From positions 2,051,001 to 2,115,000 of the forward strand of contig OZ005612.1 in the NCBI GenBank assembly GCA_963930655.1: a stretch of DNA of 64,000 nt. Direction: 5' to 3'. The stretch comes from Myrica gale. Lineage: Eukaryota > Streptophyta > Magnoliopsida > Fagales > Myricaceae. The number at the start of each line of letters is the position of its first letter. Position 1 is the first letter of the stretch. A program made the translations under genes and the position numbers. The notes beneath the pieces are model-generated. The model ran no database searches. It saw nothing but the letters and a program-made list of their open reading frames with translations, and was not told where the DNA came from. This document shows, piece by piece, positions 22,692 to 35,000 of the stretch.

Positions 22692-25198
22692 ATGAAGACC
22701 ATTCTCTCGTCCGAGACGATGGATATCCCAGAGGGAGTCAAAATCAAGATTAACGCCAAGATCATCGAGGTGGAGGGTCCGCGTGGTAAACTCATCCGCA
22801 ATTTTAAGCACCTCAATCTGGATTTTGATCTCATCACCGACGAGACCACCGGAAAGCGAAAGCTGAAGATTGAGGCCTGGTTCGGAACCAGGAAGACCTC
22901 GGCCGCCATCCGTACTGCTCTCAGCCATGTCGAGAACCTGATCACCGGCGTTACCAAGGGCTACCGCTACAAGATGAGGTTTGTGTATGCTCACTTTCCC
23001 ATTAACGCTAGCATCACCAACGCGAGCAAGTCCATCGAGATCCGTAACTTTCTGGGTGAAAAGAAGGTATATTTTGCTGTTTTCAGTTGGGTTTTCCTTG
23101 TTTGGATTATGAAGCCTTACGTTAATTCATGTTTGTTTCTCTCGTGGGGCTTGTTTTATATAAATGGTTACTTGGTCTGTTGTGATTGGTTTATGACATT
23201 TCGATTTTCATTCTCATGATCGCGCTTGATGCATTCGATGCTTGGTGTATGCTGAATCTTAACTGGAAATGTAGGTTAGGGATCAGTATTGGTGATTCAT
23301 GATTTACCTGTTTCTTTGCAACGGTTATAGTGCTTGGGCTGCTACTCGTTTGAATTTGGGATGTTCATAATCGTGATTTATGGGATAATGTCCAATTCTG
23401 TTTGATGTTTTAACTGATTTGTCGTTTGATTTGAGATGACGGGACTAATTACTATTTGAGCTTCCCGTTAATTCCCAAGAATCTATTGAATTATAAAAGG
23501 AAGTTGAGTAAGATGTATTGATATTTGTGGTAATGATTTATGCTTTACATGTTACAAGATTTCTTTTCAATGGCACTTCCTTTGCCAAGGAGCTGGGATC
23601 GGGCATTGATCGATAGTACACCTTTCTATTCCTATTCATATTCTTTATTCCAATTTGGCTGGTTCACCCGCATTAGAAGTCTCGGATGAAGCTCAGATAT
23701 TTCACCAGAACATTAAGTGCTTAGAAAACACAACACATTTCATAGTGTTGCCGGACCCTAGAAAGAGTGAGAAAATCAGTTGACTGGCTCACGTAGTACT
23801 AGATAGATACTTGACTTCCTTCAGAGAAATACATTCCCTAGAAAATGACTGACTCTCATGGTTCGCTACGGACTTCCTTCAGTGAGGACTTACAGATCAC
23901 TCCATTGGAACTTCGACTGATTCTGCCACAGAACTAATCCCGTGCCAAGTGGCTCAATAGACTCTCTCTTTACCTTCCCCATCTGACCCACTCCTCCTTC
24001 TGCGGAATCCCCTTTATAACTAGACTCGTGCAATTTCTAATCAGTGGCTTCCTTCCTTGAGATATCGCCCATCGCCTGAGATGGAGCCTAGCTTTCTGAC
24101 TGGGCAAGCAGCTCCTACCTCGTTAGACGAATTCGCTCCTAGAGGAGAGCGAAAGTGATCTATTGAGTCAACCGGGGCTCTTTATAGCCCTGCCTTTCTT
24201 TATTCGGTTTCCGCTTGAAACTAGTCCCGTCTTCGCTGCTTTTCTAAGAAGTTCCGTTCCTATCAATAGAAATCTCTCTTTCTTCTAGTCGAGCGTCTTA
24301 AACTCTTCACGGTTTTACTTATTTTTCTGTTTGCAAAAGGTGATGGGGAATTTGAATTGGCTTTCTTAGTGTTAGGAGTTGTCAATAGCAGAGAGTACAG
24401 GTGGAGAGTATTGTTGCCTTTCAACCGTCCTATACAACTTGGCTAGGGCAGACTGAGAGACTCCATTTTTGCTGCCTAATTTTCATTCAGTTCTGCCTCT
24501 TACATTGATCCACATCATTTGTGTGGATACTTGTTCTAATAGTAATGGTATAGAGACTTGAGAGGAAGCTGCTCATTGGACTACCGTAGATTTATTTGTT
24601 TCCTATAGTTCACCATCTGGTTCTTTATTTTCCATTCTCTCTCTTCACTCTAGTTTGGCTACAGAAAGTACTGCACTATGCTAGGTCTATGCATCGTGTA
24701 GTTTCAGATTATACATATTGGTGGCGCATTGTTTGGTTTTGTTGGATTCAGCCTAATAGAACATGTAGATGAATTGATAGTATCCTTGTTATTGTTTTCA
24801 ATGTGGCTAATGGCCAAGGCCTAGATACATGGATGTTAAACCTCAACTTCCTTGTGAGGACTGCATTGAGTTTTGTATTTGTTGGTGCATCAGGTAAGAA
24901 AAGTGGACATGCTTGATGGAGTTTCTATTCTCCGCTCCGAAAAGGTCAAAGATGAGCTTGTACTTGATGGGAATGACATAGAATTGGTTTCTCGGTCAGC
25001 TGCTTTGATAAACCAGGTCCACTTCTCTTCCCATAACCATTGCAATCTTCTTAGTATGATGCAACTTCCATTCACTCACGCATCCAATCTGTCTTTGTCT
25101 TTGGTTTACAGAAATGTCATGTCAAGAACAAAGATATCCGGAAGTTCTTAGACGGTATTTATGTAAGCGAGAGGGGAACCATCCTTGAAGAGGAGTAA
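22692..25198 (+). CDS. RPL9: Cytosolic 60S ribosomal protein L9 (uL6)
   Basis: Three exons, 22692-23066, 24894-25016 and 25112-25198, join in phase to a 194-residue protein, the standard length for plant RPL9. The N-terminus [16 protein letters not shown], the [19 protein letters not shown] core and [20 protein letters not shown] are hallmark eukaryotic L9 sequences; exon 2 encodes [20 protein letters not shown] and exon 3 [22 protein letters not shown]. The protein is a component of the large ribosomal subunit near the GTPase-associated centre. The promoter carries site II and telo-box motifs. Intron 1 is 1.83 kb, long for this gene, because it appears to hold inserted organellar-like DNA. 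No disabling change was seen. Confidence 0.97.
23585..24315. other. Possible mitochondrial DNA insert (NUMT) in RPL9 intron 1
   Basis: The composition shifts abruptly from T-rich intron to balanced sequence with phrases such as GAGATATCGCCCATCGCCTG, GGAGCCTAGCTTTCTGACTG and AAGAAGTTCCGTTCC. This texture, with near-even base use and many CTTTC/GAAAG blocks, is characteristic of plant mitochondrial intergenic DNA. It contains no recognisable gene. The call rests on texture alone; borders are approximate. Confidence 0.45.
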
Positions 25199-26699
25199 TT
25201 GAGGGTTGAGGAATATTGTTCTCAGTTTTGCTGTTAGTTTTTTTTCATATACCTTTTGGTAGCTCTTTTCATCAACAACTTGGTGGACAAGTTTTTGAGT
25301 TTGTTTGGATTTGGATATCGACCATTTGTGTTTTGTGGAAGTTTCGTTCAAATTATCTTTGTGGTTACTGCCATATGCAACCTTTTGTTATGCTCATATT
25401 GCTTTCAAATTACTTTTCTTGTCTATTTATGGTCATTGATTGTCATAAATTTGAGACATGGAGTATAATTTCAATGGCGTGGCAAGCTCTGGTAAAATCT
25501 CACGCCTGTTTTTCAAAAATAAGTAAAGCAAAATCGGGTCCAGTGATATCACAATCGTAAAGGACATTCTGAATGTGTTATCGACATTGAAACTGAGAAT
25601 TTGGTCGTGCCTATAAATTGTTTGTCGACCTTCTCCCGAACACAAACACAAAATCCAAATTTTGATATTTGGAACCTCAAGAGTTTCTGATGTGGCATAT
25701 AGATTTCCTGTCATGATCATGGTACCACTTGGAGTTTTAGTTTAGCCACATGGATTTTATCGTTCTTGGCCTTTTGCTTTGGACACTTTCAATGGGGGCA
25801 TCGAATTTCAATCTCTGTTACTTTGTCCTTGTTCTGCAATACACCATTACACTATCTTTGGTTTCCTCTCGCAATCTCTCTCCCGTACCCCTTAAGGCAT
25901 TAGCAGTTACCTTTGATGCGTTCCCGAATCAATCGGGGAAATGGTATAGTTCTCATGGAAAAGTAGACAACTCCTAATTTCATTCAAACTGATAAACAAT
26001 ACACAGAGCAGTAAACGACTACAATCCCCCAAACCAACATGACTATCAGGTGCCGGCCTGTGATGGTCCCCATGACGTTCTTCGGGGCTCATCAAATATT
26101 TGGCTTAGCACCGTCCTTGATGGAATGCAACCATAGTGGAAGAATCGTGATACTCCACATGTTGCTTTTGTGATGAGAAGTGAAGGGAAAAACCTCTTGC
26201 TTTGGATGTCCCTACGTTCTCGTACGCGTTACTGAAAGTGAGGGTCGTATTCAGTGGTAAAGACGGAGCCAACTTTGGGTCCAGAGACGAGGACCTAGAA
26301 ATTACTACGCACCTAACGCTGACTTAAGTGTACCCCACGGAACAATCAATCCTACCACTCGAAAGGACCCATCGCCTTCACCCCGAGACAAACACTGAGA
26401 TGAGAATCCTCTTCAGCTGGGTCTACATGATCATCTTTGCATGTGTACTTTGTTTTTTTCTGGTACATTAACAGACAATCTATGAGCACCATTCTCCTAA
26501 TAATCCTATCGTGTGCTGTGCTCACCAACAAAAGGGCTCTTGTTTAGCTGCGTACCTAAAAGCAGGACGTGCCCAAACCCCCCTTCCTTACCTTCTTCCT
26601 AGATTTTCTACTTTTGTTGCCGACACCAACATACGTACCACTAGATCTTTCTTCTACAAAACTTGATCAGAATATCAATCTTGCTCTTTGTATTCAGCT
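25199..26699. other. RPL9 3' UTR and spacer before the lectin receptor kinase
   Basis: The first 250 bp or so are T-rich and probably include the RPL9 3' UTR. No further exons were found. The last few hundred bases should hold the promoter of the receptor kinase gene, but I could not identify a clear TATA box. Confidence 0.4.
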
Positions 26700-28715
26700 A
26701 TGGGTTTCTGCCGTAGCCCCTGGTTGGTATGCTTATCCATCGTCCTGGCTTTAGGAGAAGAATCCCTGGTTTTTGTTGATTCTGCTGGTGACAAGAAGCT
26801 TGACGGACCTGTAATCAACGTAACCAAGCATCTCTCTTTCTCAGATTTCAGCTTCAATAGTAACCCCAGAAATGCCCATGATGTTAGGCTCCTCGGCAGT
26901 GCCATATTCTCTAATGAAAATGGTGCCCTGCAAATTCCTGATGAATCCCAAGCAGTTGATCTGAGACACCAAGCAGGCCGAGCCCTCTACTCCTCTCCCA
27001 TCCGTCTTTTTGACCCCCACTCTAAAACCCCAGCTTCCTTTGAAACCACCTTTGCTTTTCAATTAAACAATGTTACCCACATCAATTCTGATACTGGCCG
27101 TGGCGGGAGTGGCCTTGCCTTCATCGTCGCTCCGGATGAGTTCACTGTGGGACGGTCTGGGCCGTGGCTTGCCATGATGAATGACGCTTGCGAGGACAAC
27201 TACAAGTCAGTGGCTGTGGAGTTTGACACACATCGAAGTCCCGGATTCAGAGACCCTAATGACAACCATGTGGGAATAAACTTAGGCAGCATCGTCTCCA
27301 CTAGAACATTCGATGCTTCTGATGTTGGTGTAGTCTTGAAAGATGGTTCCGTTCACAGAGCTTGGATCTCCTATGACGGTCCACGCCGTTGGATGGACAT
27401 CCGTTTAGCATCGGACGATGAAGAGTACCCAGCTAAACCTATCTTCTCCGAAGCACTTGATCTTTCACCTTTTCTGAAAGAATACATGTTTGTAGGCTTT
27501 TCAGCTTCCACAGGCAATTTGACTCAAATCCACAATGTTTTGTCATGGAACTTCACGTCCACAAGCCAAGCTTATCTTCGTATCCCTTCAGCGGAAACAT
27601 GTGAGAGTAAGATCCTCGAGAATAGTGAGATTGCCAAGACTGCTCGTGCTGAACCACGCGGCAGCTTCTTGATTTTTGTGGCCGTGGCAGCCTTGGCTAT
27701 TGTGGTCCTGCTCGGTTTGTTCCTTACCAGTAGGCGCAGACATGATAAATCAAGCAATATGATTGTGTTGCCAGAGGTAAAACAACGTCCAACGCCTCCT
27801 AATAAACCTCACCGGTTCAGTATTTCTGAGATTTCCTCTGCAACTCGGAGTTTCAGCGAGTTTGAAATATTGGGTAGTGACTCAAGGGGTGTTTATTTCA
27901 GAGGAAAGCTTTCCAATGGCTGCCAAGTGGCCGTGAAGCGATTCTCAGCCCAGTTTCTGAACTCTCAGGGGTTAGACAGGCGACGAGTGTTGAAAGACAT
28001 TGGTGCTATTAGCCGTGTTCGCCACCCAAATTTGTTGCCTATCAGAGGCTGGTGTCAAGATAATCGCGAAATCATAGTTGTGTATGAGTTCTTTACCAAC
28101 GGAAGCCTCGATAAATGGTTATTCGGGGTCGGTGTTCTTCCATGGAGTCGGCGGTTCAAGGTTGTGAAAGATGTGGCCGACGCCCTCAGTTTCTTACACT
28201 CTAAGCAACTAGCCCATAAGAATATGAAAACAAGTAGTGTCTTTCTTGATCTGAGTTTCCGAGCAGTATTGGGCGATTTTGGTTTCGTCCTTTCTGAGAA
28301 TGCTTCGAAACAATTCGAATCAGCAGTGTGTCAAAAGGCCGACGTGTTTGAATTCGGAGTCTTTGTTCTGGAAGTAGTTGCTGGGAGGAAGAGGTTGGAC
28401 ATGGAAGTAGATCCCAAGGAGAGGGACTTGTTGGATTTTGCTTGGAGGATGCACGAGATAGATGAGGAAGCAAAGGTCGTGGATGCAAGAATGGGCTCGG
28501 TTATCAACTTGAAGCAGGCAATTCGGGTTCTGGAAATTGGTTTGCTTTGTACACTAAATGAGACCAAAGGCCGGCCATGTATGGAGGAGGTGGTGGAGTT
28601 TGTGAGCACGGAGAGACCAATTCCTGAGATGCCACGAACCAGACCTATTGCTTTGTTCCCCTACAACAGCAGCACAGCCCTTTGTAGTGGTTATTCTTGT
28701 ACTCCTTTCAAGTGA
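26700..28715 (+). CDS. L-type lectin-domain receptor-like kinase with degenerate kinase domain
   Basis: A single uninterrupted exon encodes 671 residues from the first ATG (26700). Residues 1-22 are a signal peptide; about 38-300 form a legume-lectin domain with SPIRLFDPHSKTPASFETTF, GGSGLAFIVAPDE and VAVEFDTHRSP...DPNDNHVGINLGS; about 321-343 is the membrane span, followed by RRRH; 375-640 is a kinase-like domain. The VAVK lysine (K413) and DFG (526-528) are present, but the catalytic loop reads HKN (506-508) where HRD is expected, the glycine loop is GSDSRG, and the activation segment lacks the usual GT.GY.APE. It is therefore probably a pseudokinase that signals by association. L-type LecRKs act at the plasma membrane in defence and pollen development. 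The absence of introns is normal for the family. Confidence 0.92.
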   Translation: MGFCRSPWLVCLSIVLALGEESLVFVDSAGDKKLDGPVINVTKHLSFSDFSFNSNPRNAHDVRLLGSAIFSNENGALQIPDESQAVDLRHQAGRALYSSPIRLFDPHSKTPASFETTFAFQLNNVTHINSDTGRGGSGLAFIVAPDEFTVGRSGPWLAMMNDACEDNYKSVAVEFDTHRSPGFRDPNDNHVGINLGSIVSTRTFDASDVGVVLKDGSVHRAWISYDGPRRWMDIRLASDDEEYPAKPIFSEALDLSPFLKEYMFVGFSASTGNLTQIHNVLSWNFTSTSQAYLRIPSAETCESKILENSEIAKTARAEPRGSFLIFVAVAALAIVVLLGLFLTSRRRHDKSSNMIVLPEVKQRPTPPNKPHRFSISEISSATRSFSEFEILGSDSRGVYFRGKLSNGCQVAVKRFSAQFLNSQGLDRRRVLKDIGAISRVRHPNLLPIRGWCQDNREIIVVYEFFTNGSLDKWLFGVGVLPWSRRFKVVKDVADALSFLHSKQLAHKNMKTSSVFLDLSFRAVLGDFGFVLSENASKQFESAVCQKADVFEFGVFVLEVVAGRKRLDMEVDPKERDLLDFAWRMHEIDEEAKVVDARMGSVINLKQAIRVLEIGLLCTLNETKGRPCMEEVVEFVSTERPIPEMPRTRPIALFPYNSSTALCSGYSCTPFK

Positions 28716-30205
28716 CTCCACATAAGTATGACTAGTTGATGATGATTTGGTTCATGCTACAACATTTTATGTTTTGTCCTAAATTAAGCAGAAAATTACC
28801 AGATATATGAAAGCCTTCTTTGGTAAGTGATAGCATTTGAAAGCCAGTTTTAAAAGTTAGTGCATATGTTCGATCGTGTAGCCAAGTTGTTTTCAACATC
28901 TGTATCATATCCTCTTTCCTCTTCAGCTATAAGTTTGGTTAGATCATGGATCCATTGGTAATTGGGTTAAAATCTTGATTCAAGCAAATGTTAGTGTGTT
29001 GTATTGCACTAACTGAGGTGGGTTTTTTTTTAATTAAAGGATGACGTCCATAATTTATTAGATACTCTCACATCTGGTGGAGAAATACCGTGATAACAAC
29101 AATACTTGGTCGGCTACACTAAAAAAACCAAGCATAAACAAATTAAAACCACCACCCAAAGAAAGACTTAAATTGTGCAAATTGGAAAGAGCATGAATAT
29201 CTAATATGTAAGAATAGAGGGCATTTTTCAGCGTATCCCTAACCTCTCAAAATTGTTGCTCCATTATTATTTTTCGGTAACAAAGGAAATTCGGACATTC
29301 ATTTATGCGCACCTACCGATTAGCATTTTTTAAAGATATGGCCAAGCTAGGTACAAGACAACCTGCTGCCACGCTACCTATCATTGTCATCCATAGTACC
29401 TTAAAAATCTGGTCCGTCAGTGTAAATTGCTTTTACAAGTGGGCTGGCCTCTGATTACTAATCTGGTACTCTTACTGGTTGGGGAAAAAGGCAGTGGCGA
29501 TTACCCTCTTGACTACTGCCGAACACAAAAAGGCAGTGATGACGAGGAAAAGTGCTGGCTCCTAAAAGGTGTGGTCGGCATTAGGTCGGACAGGAGATGA
29601 TATTTTCTCTGTATCCTGGGTTCCACCCAACACTTTTACAAGGATCTTGCAATACTTTTCACGTAATTTTCTGCACTAAATAAGTAAGATGCTAAAACGA
29701 CCTCTAGTAGATAATCTAATCAATATTTATATAGTTTCTAAAAGAGGAATGATTGAGTACATTGACCTACGAGTGGCTTATCCGTAACATTTATGATGCC
29801 AAATTGAAATTAGTAACCCCTGGCTTACTGTATATCCGAGTGCTTTCACACAAATGCAGTAACAGAAGCTCTAGTTCGTGTTAGTGGGCCTTCAGACTCA
29901 GTTGGGGTTTGCAGGCCTTTGAGCCCATTTTGTTTGTGGGTCTATGGGCTCACTTGTGGAATGTGGACCTCAGGTCCACTCAATACGTAAAGGGCTGCAA
30001 GCCCAATGTCAAATAGCTGGCTTTCGGGACCTTCTTTGTGGACAATTTATTCATGGATTAAGCACAAAAAGAAGTTGGGCGTGAAATTAAATGCCATGAT
30101 GCAGCCCGGCCCATCACTTTCTTTGAAATTAACATTACTTAAGCCCACCCAGACCCGTGCGGTGCACGCTTGTTCGGTGTATAACTACTTCAGGCAAAAA
30201 AATGT
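28716..30205. other. Gene-free spacer
   Basis: This is the probable 3' UTR of the lectin receptor kinase followed by unannotated DNA. I see no gene. A GGCCC-rich segment at 29880-30010 (GGGCCTTCAGAC, TTTGAGCCCATTTTG) resembles plant repeat sequence but has no partner in the window. Confidence 0.4.
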
Positions 30206-30213
30206 GGATTAGC

Positions 30214-31809
30214 TAGGGCAGGGTACCGGTATTAGTCGGATGCTTATTTAGGTATCCGATTCAGGTCTGGGATTGCCGGAATTCCGGCATCCGGTACCTG
30301 CAGTTCATTTGGGCTGATTTTGGACCCGTTTTGGGCCTAAAATCATAATTTTTTAAGACTTTTAACTTGGACTTGTTTTGTTATTTTTTCGGGCTTTTTA
30401 ACTTAGGCTTGTTTTATTATTACATTTGTCGGGCTTTTTAACTTGGGCTTGATTTAATAAGTAAGTTTTTAACTATGGATGTTGGATCAAAAATACCAAA
30501 TTTAGAATTTTAATATGATGTTGGATCCACTATTTTTTGATGTAATAATAATTTACATGTTCCAAAATTACAAATTTACAATTCTATAGTTGTTTCAATT
30601 GCATTAAATTAATAAATCATATTCATACATCAATGAAAGAAGAATGATAGAAATAAATTTACAAGTTACACATATACATAAAGTCTACAAATAATATAAA
30701 TTTACATCATCTAAAAGAAACTACAAATATTACGAATTGAATAGTTGAATTGATGGAATAAAATGTTGGCCATTTAATCAAAACATCACTATCATATTAT
30801 TATAATAGTGTTAGTTTTGTATGACTTTTTTATTTATGCCCATAATATTTAATGACCAACTACAAAAGATTGGTCAATGACTCACTAATTACTAAACAAA
30901 TTTAAATTTCAACCAATGCAGAACATAATACCTAATTGCTTACTTCTCATTTTTCAAAACAATGAAACATCACAATATCAAAATGATAATTTTACAAAAT
31001 AATAAAAATTATGAAATATATGCACAACACCATGTCCATCATGAAAAAAAAGAACAAAATAGTTTAAAAAAAAGAATAAAATACAACACACCTCAAAATC
31101 TAAGTTACTAATAGCCTGCAAAGAATTTTTTTTTTCATATTAACAGATAATAAAATGAAGCATATGGTTATTGAACAAATGATAAATTATAATGAATAAT
31201 GATACGAAAATGAAATTGAACAAAAAAAAAGAAGATGAGTGATTCGGCTGAGAATGAGAGGGCCAAGGCCGGCGGCCTTCAAACTCGAAGGCAAGTGGAG
31301 ACGGCGACGACCCAAGAGAGAGAGTTGAGTGAGACTGTGAGAGAGAGCTCAAGAGAGAGCCGTCAGGTCGTGAGAGGGGAAGGGAGGTCGAAGGGCCGGG
31401 AGCGGAGGAGAAACGAGAGACCGAGGTCGGAGAGAGGCAGATTTGAGAGGATAGGGGCAGGACAACGGCGACTCAGGGATCACATTGACAAACTCACTCG
31501 CTTGGGGAGAGCGTGGGTTTTGAAAACCCTAGACCAAATGCACGTTTTGGTCTAGATCAAAGCACGTTTTGGACTAGGTCAAAACACACGTTGTGGACGA
31601 GGCCAAAGCTGTGTATTTTGTATTTTTAAAAACATAAAAAATAAAAAATCGGAACTGGCATTCCTCCAAGTACTGGTGGAATTCTGATACCGATATTTTC
31701 TAAATACCTATACCGGTTTCGGCTCCTATATCCGGCCGGTATACGATGGCCGGAGCTCGAAAGTGCTGGTACCGGAATTCAGTATACCGGCGGACAAATC
31801 ACACCAATA
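30214..31809. mobile_element. Non-autonomous hAT-like element (1.6 kb) with 8-bp target duplication
   Basis: GGATTAGC occurs immediately left (30206-30213) and right (31810-31817), an exact 8-bp target duplication as made by hAT transposases. The subterminal regions are rich in TACCGG/CCGGTA motifs: GGGTACCGGTATTAG and GGAATTCCGGCATCC on the left, and ATACCGGTTTCGG, GGTACCGGAATTC and ATACCGGCGG on the right, the clustered subterminal repeats typical of the superfamily. The terminal inverted repeat itself is short and imperfect (TAGGGCAGGG versus TATTGGTGTG). The interior is AT-rich, with a purine-rich 106-residue ORF at 31235-31555 that has no transposase motif, so the element is non-autonomous. 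Confidence 0.78.
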
Positions 31810-32040
31810 GGATTAGCCACCAAAATGGATTAAGGTCCGCAGGCTTAGAAAAAAAAAAGAAAGAAGAGAAGGTCCGAAGAGAGAGATAGAGCGAGTGAAA
31901 ATCACAGAGGAAAGGTTTTACTTAGGGCTTTTCATTTCCAGGAAAAGCCTAACACCTAACCACAACAAGAACCTTGCGGAAGAGTACTGCAGTGGTACTG
32001 CCTAAAATCCCAAGGATACAGCGAACCCAGCAAGGTAAAA

Positions 32041-35000
32041 ATGAGTGTTTGGAAAGCAAATTCAGCGAGATCCCTCCGATACCTCATCCAATCCAACATT
32101 CAGGGCACCGCCTCCAGACCTTTGTCAACTGCTTCCCCATCTTTGATTCTCAAACAAACCGCTCGTCCTTCTTCTAGAGCTTCTCTGCTTCCCCAATCCC
32201 CTTTCTCCTCCACTATCCCAGTCCGCTTTCTCCGCACTGGTCGCGGTGACCCAGGCATCAGGTAAACACAGAGACATTCATATGCCTATGTTACAATTGA
32301 TGCATACCTAGTTGGTGGATTCTCGGGAATTTTTGTTTATGTGAGTGGTGATTGTCGGGGGTTTTGATGCGAGGAAGCTACGAGATTACGCCGCCGGTAA
32401 ATTGGGGAGTTCGGATAGTGCCGGAGAAGAAGGCGTTTGTGATTGAGAGATTCGGCAAGTATGTGAAGACTCTGCCTTCGGGACTTCATTTCTTGATTCC
32501 GCTGGTCGATCGGATTGCCTACGTGCATTCCTTGAAGGAGGAGGCCATTCCAATTCCTGACCAGTCCGCTATCACTAAGGACAATGTTAACATTTTGATC
32601 GATGGGGTGCTCTACATCAAGGTACTTGTTGAAAGTTTGTTAATTGCGTCTTTGCCATCTTGGTATATTGGTCTACCGATTTTTATTTGGTTTCATCAAT
32701 TACTGTTGAATATCTATCTTGGATTGTCTTGTTTGGGCCGTCGATTATATGGGTTGTTTGGTCTGAACCTGTTGGGCTGGTATTAGCTGGGTTTCCGTCA
32801 TTTGGTTTTGTTCATTAATGAGCTGCTCAGTTCAAATGCGTTTATTGCAGATTGTGGACCCTAAGCTGGCCTCTTATGGTGTTGAGAATCCCATATTTGC
32901 TGTGATTCAGCTTGCGCAAACAACAATGCGTAGTGAGCTTGGTAAGATCACTCTCGACAAGACGTTTGAGGAAAGAGACACGCTGAACGAAAAGATAGTG
33001 GTTAGTTTGATTGTCTCAAGTTGTTCTATGAATTTATTGTAAAAAATGAAACATCCATCTATTGTTTTTTTAGAGCATACATTTTTGGGTGAGTTTGTGG
33101 GTTGTGATAATGGTTATAACTAAAATGTTGACTGAAATGGAATCGAACATGAAAGCACACTGCTGATACAATTGAAAAATACAACAGAAACAGCTATATA
33201 ATGATCCTGATACTGATACCCCTAATCAACCTCAGGACATATAGCATTTTGGATCTTCTACCTAATATATTTCAATGTGATATTCCCTTTTACCTTCTTG
33301 TGGTTCCGTGATATTTCTTTTGTGGTTGGGAGCTGATGGAATGGATACTTCTGTGAGCGCATTTCTTTCTTGTCTGGAACAAAAGCAAATGGGTATCAGT
33401 AATGAAGACTTGTGTAAATATGGTTGAAGATTAGGCCAAGACCTATGTAAAATGGGCTAACGTTCATAAAACCTCTCATATGGCTGATTAGTTGGTACAT
33501 GAAGGAAGCCAATTATCCTGAACAAATTCAAATCAGGTATCAAGTGCCGCAACACTCGGCAGATCCACCAATTTGGGTTCCTTATTTTAGTAGGCTTTTT
33601 GCCTTTGATCCTCTAACACAAAATATTCCCACATGAAATACAACTTGGGGTCATTTGTGTATTGACAATAAAATAGGTAGATTTTGGATCTCATTAAATC
33701 CTATGAAAAGGATCAGAATCCTATTTATCCTCAATCAGAAGTGACTTCAAATTCAATTTTCATCATTTTGAGTTTCAAGATTTGTAGAACTATGACAACT
33801 TGAGTTAGTTGATTTTTTATTTCGCGGGACAATGTGAATTTTTAGTCACATTATTAGGATGTCTCTATCCTAGTATAATGATAGGAAATTGTCAAAATTC
33901 TGAAGGGATGGGATTTACAAAAAAGCCAGAACAAGTGGTTTAACAATATGTTTGTTTTCCCCTCCAGTCTGCTTCTCCCTTACCGTGTCTAGAGGGGTGT
34001 AGGACTTTCTAATCTATTGTATCAGTTACAATTCTCATCTTAAATAAGCTTATATTGAATTTGGTTCTCTGAAGTTTCAAGATCTTTCTTATGGTTTCAT
34101 AACTTAATTCAGAAGGTGTGACAGCTCTTTTTAATAGTGACACTTTTACAGGAGTCTATCAATGTGGCCGCAAAAGACTGGGGCCTGCAGTGCCTCCGAT
34201 ATGAAATAAGTAAGTCCTTTATGACTTTTCCTCTTGTTTTGGTCTTTTTTTGTGATGTTTCGTTAGATTGTTTCATAAGCTTCCTTCTTCCTTCAGGGGA
34301 TATATCTCCTCCCCGTGGTGTGAGGGTAGCTATGGAGATGCAAGCAGAAGCAGAACGCAAGAAGAGAGCTCAAGTTCTTGAATCTGAAGGTAATGAAGTC
34401 CGTTTGACATGTCAAGTTTTCCTGAGTGGTTAAATAATTTACTTAACCTTTAGCAGTGTACAGATTGAGTTATTAACCCCCACCCGGCGTCTCCCTTCTT
34501 GTTATCTGTGAACTTGATTTAGTGTAGCACCTTTAGCTACTCAAGTAGGTAGCTGTATGAACACCTCTTTATTATATGCAGGAGAAAGACAGTCCAACAT
34601 CAATATTGCTGATGGAAAGAAGAGTTCTGTAATCTTACAATCAGAAGCTGCAAAGATGGATCAAATTAACAGGGCACAAGGTTATTTTTATAGCGTCTAA
34701 TTTAAAGTTAATTTAAATGACATGTGAAGGATTGAGAAAAGTTTTATATTATACTAAAGTGATTTTGTTGGAAGAGTTGTCACGAGTAAGTTGATCTGTG
34801 TATAGCATTGTGAAAGGAAGTTTTGATTGGTTGGGAACAAGTCTCATTGAAGGGGTGCTTATCAAAAAAAAAAGTCTCATTGAAGGGGCTCATTCACACT
34901 TTCCTCCATGACTTGTCAATCTCAATTTGTAAAGTGCTATGCTGAAGCCCTCTTTTTCTTGACCTGTCACTAGCCTAATATGGCCACAAATTGAAGGGGC

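Noticed and set aside
26688-26699. Start of the lectin receptor kinase at 26688
   Set aside because: That codon is TTG; the first ATG in frame is at 26700 and is followed directly by a signal peptide.
31235-31555. Arg/Glu-rich 106-residue ORF
   Set aside because: It is a low-complexity purine tract inside the hAT-like element with no transposase motifs.
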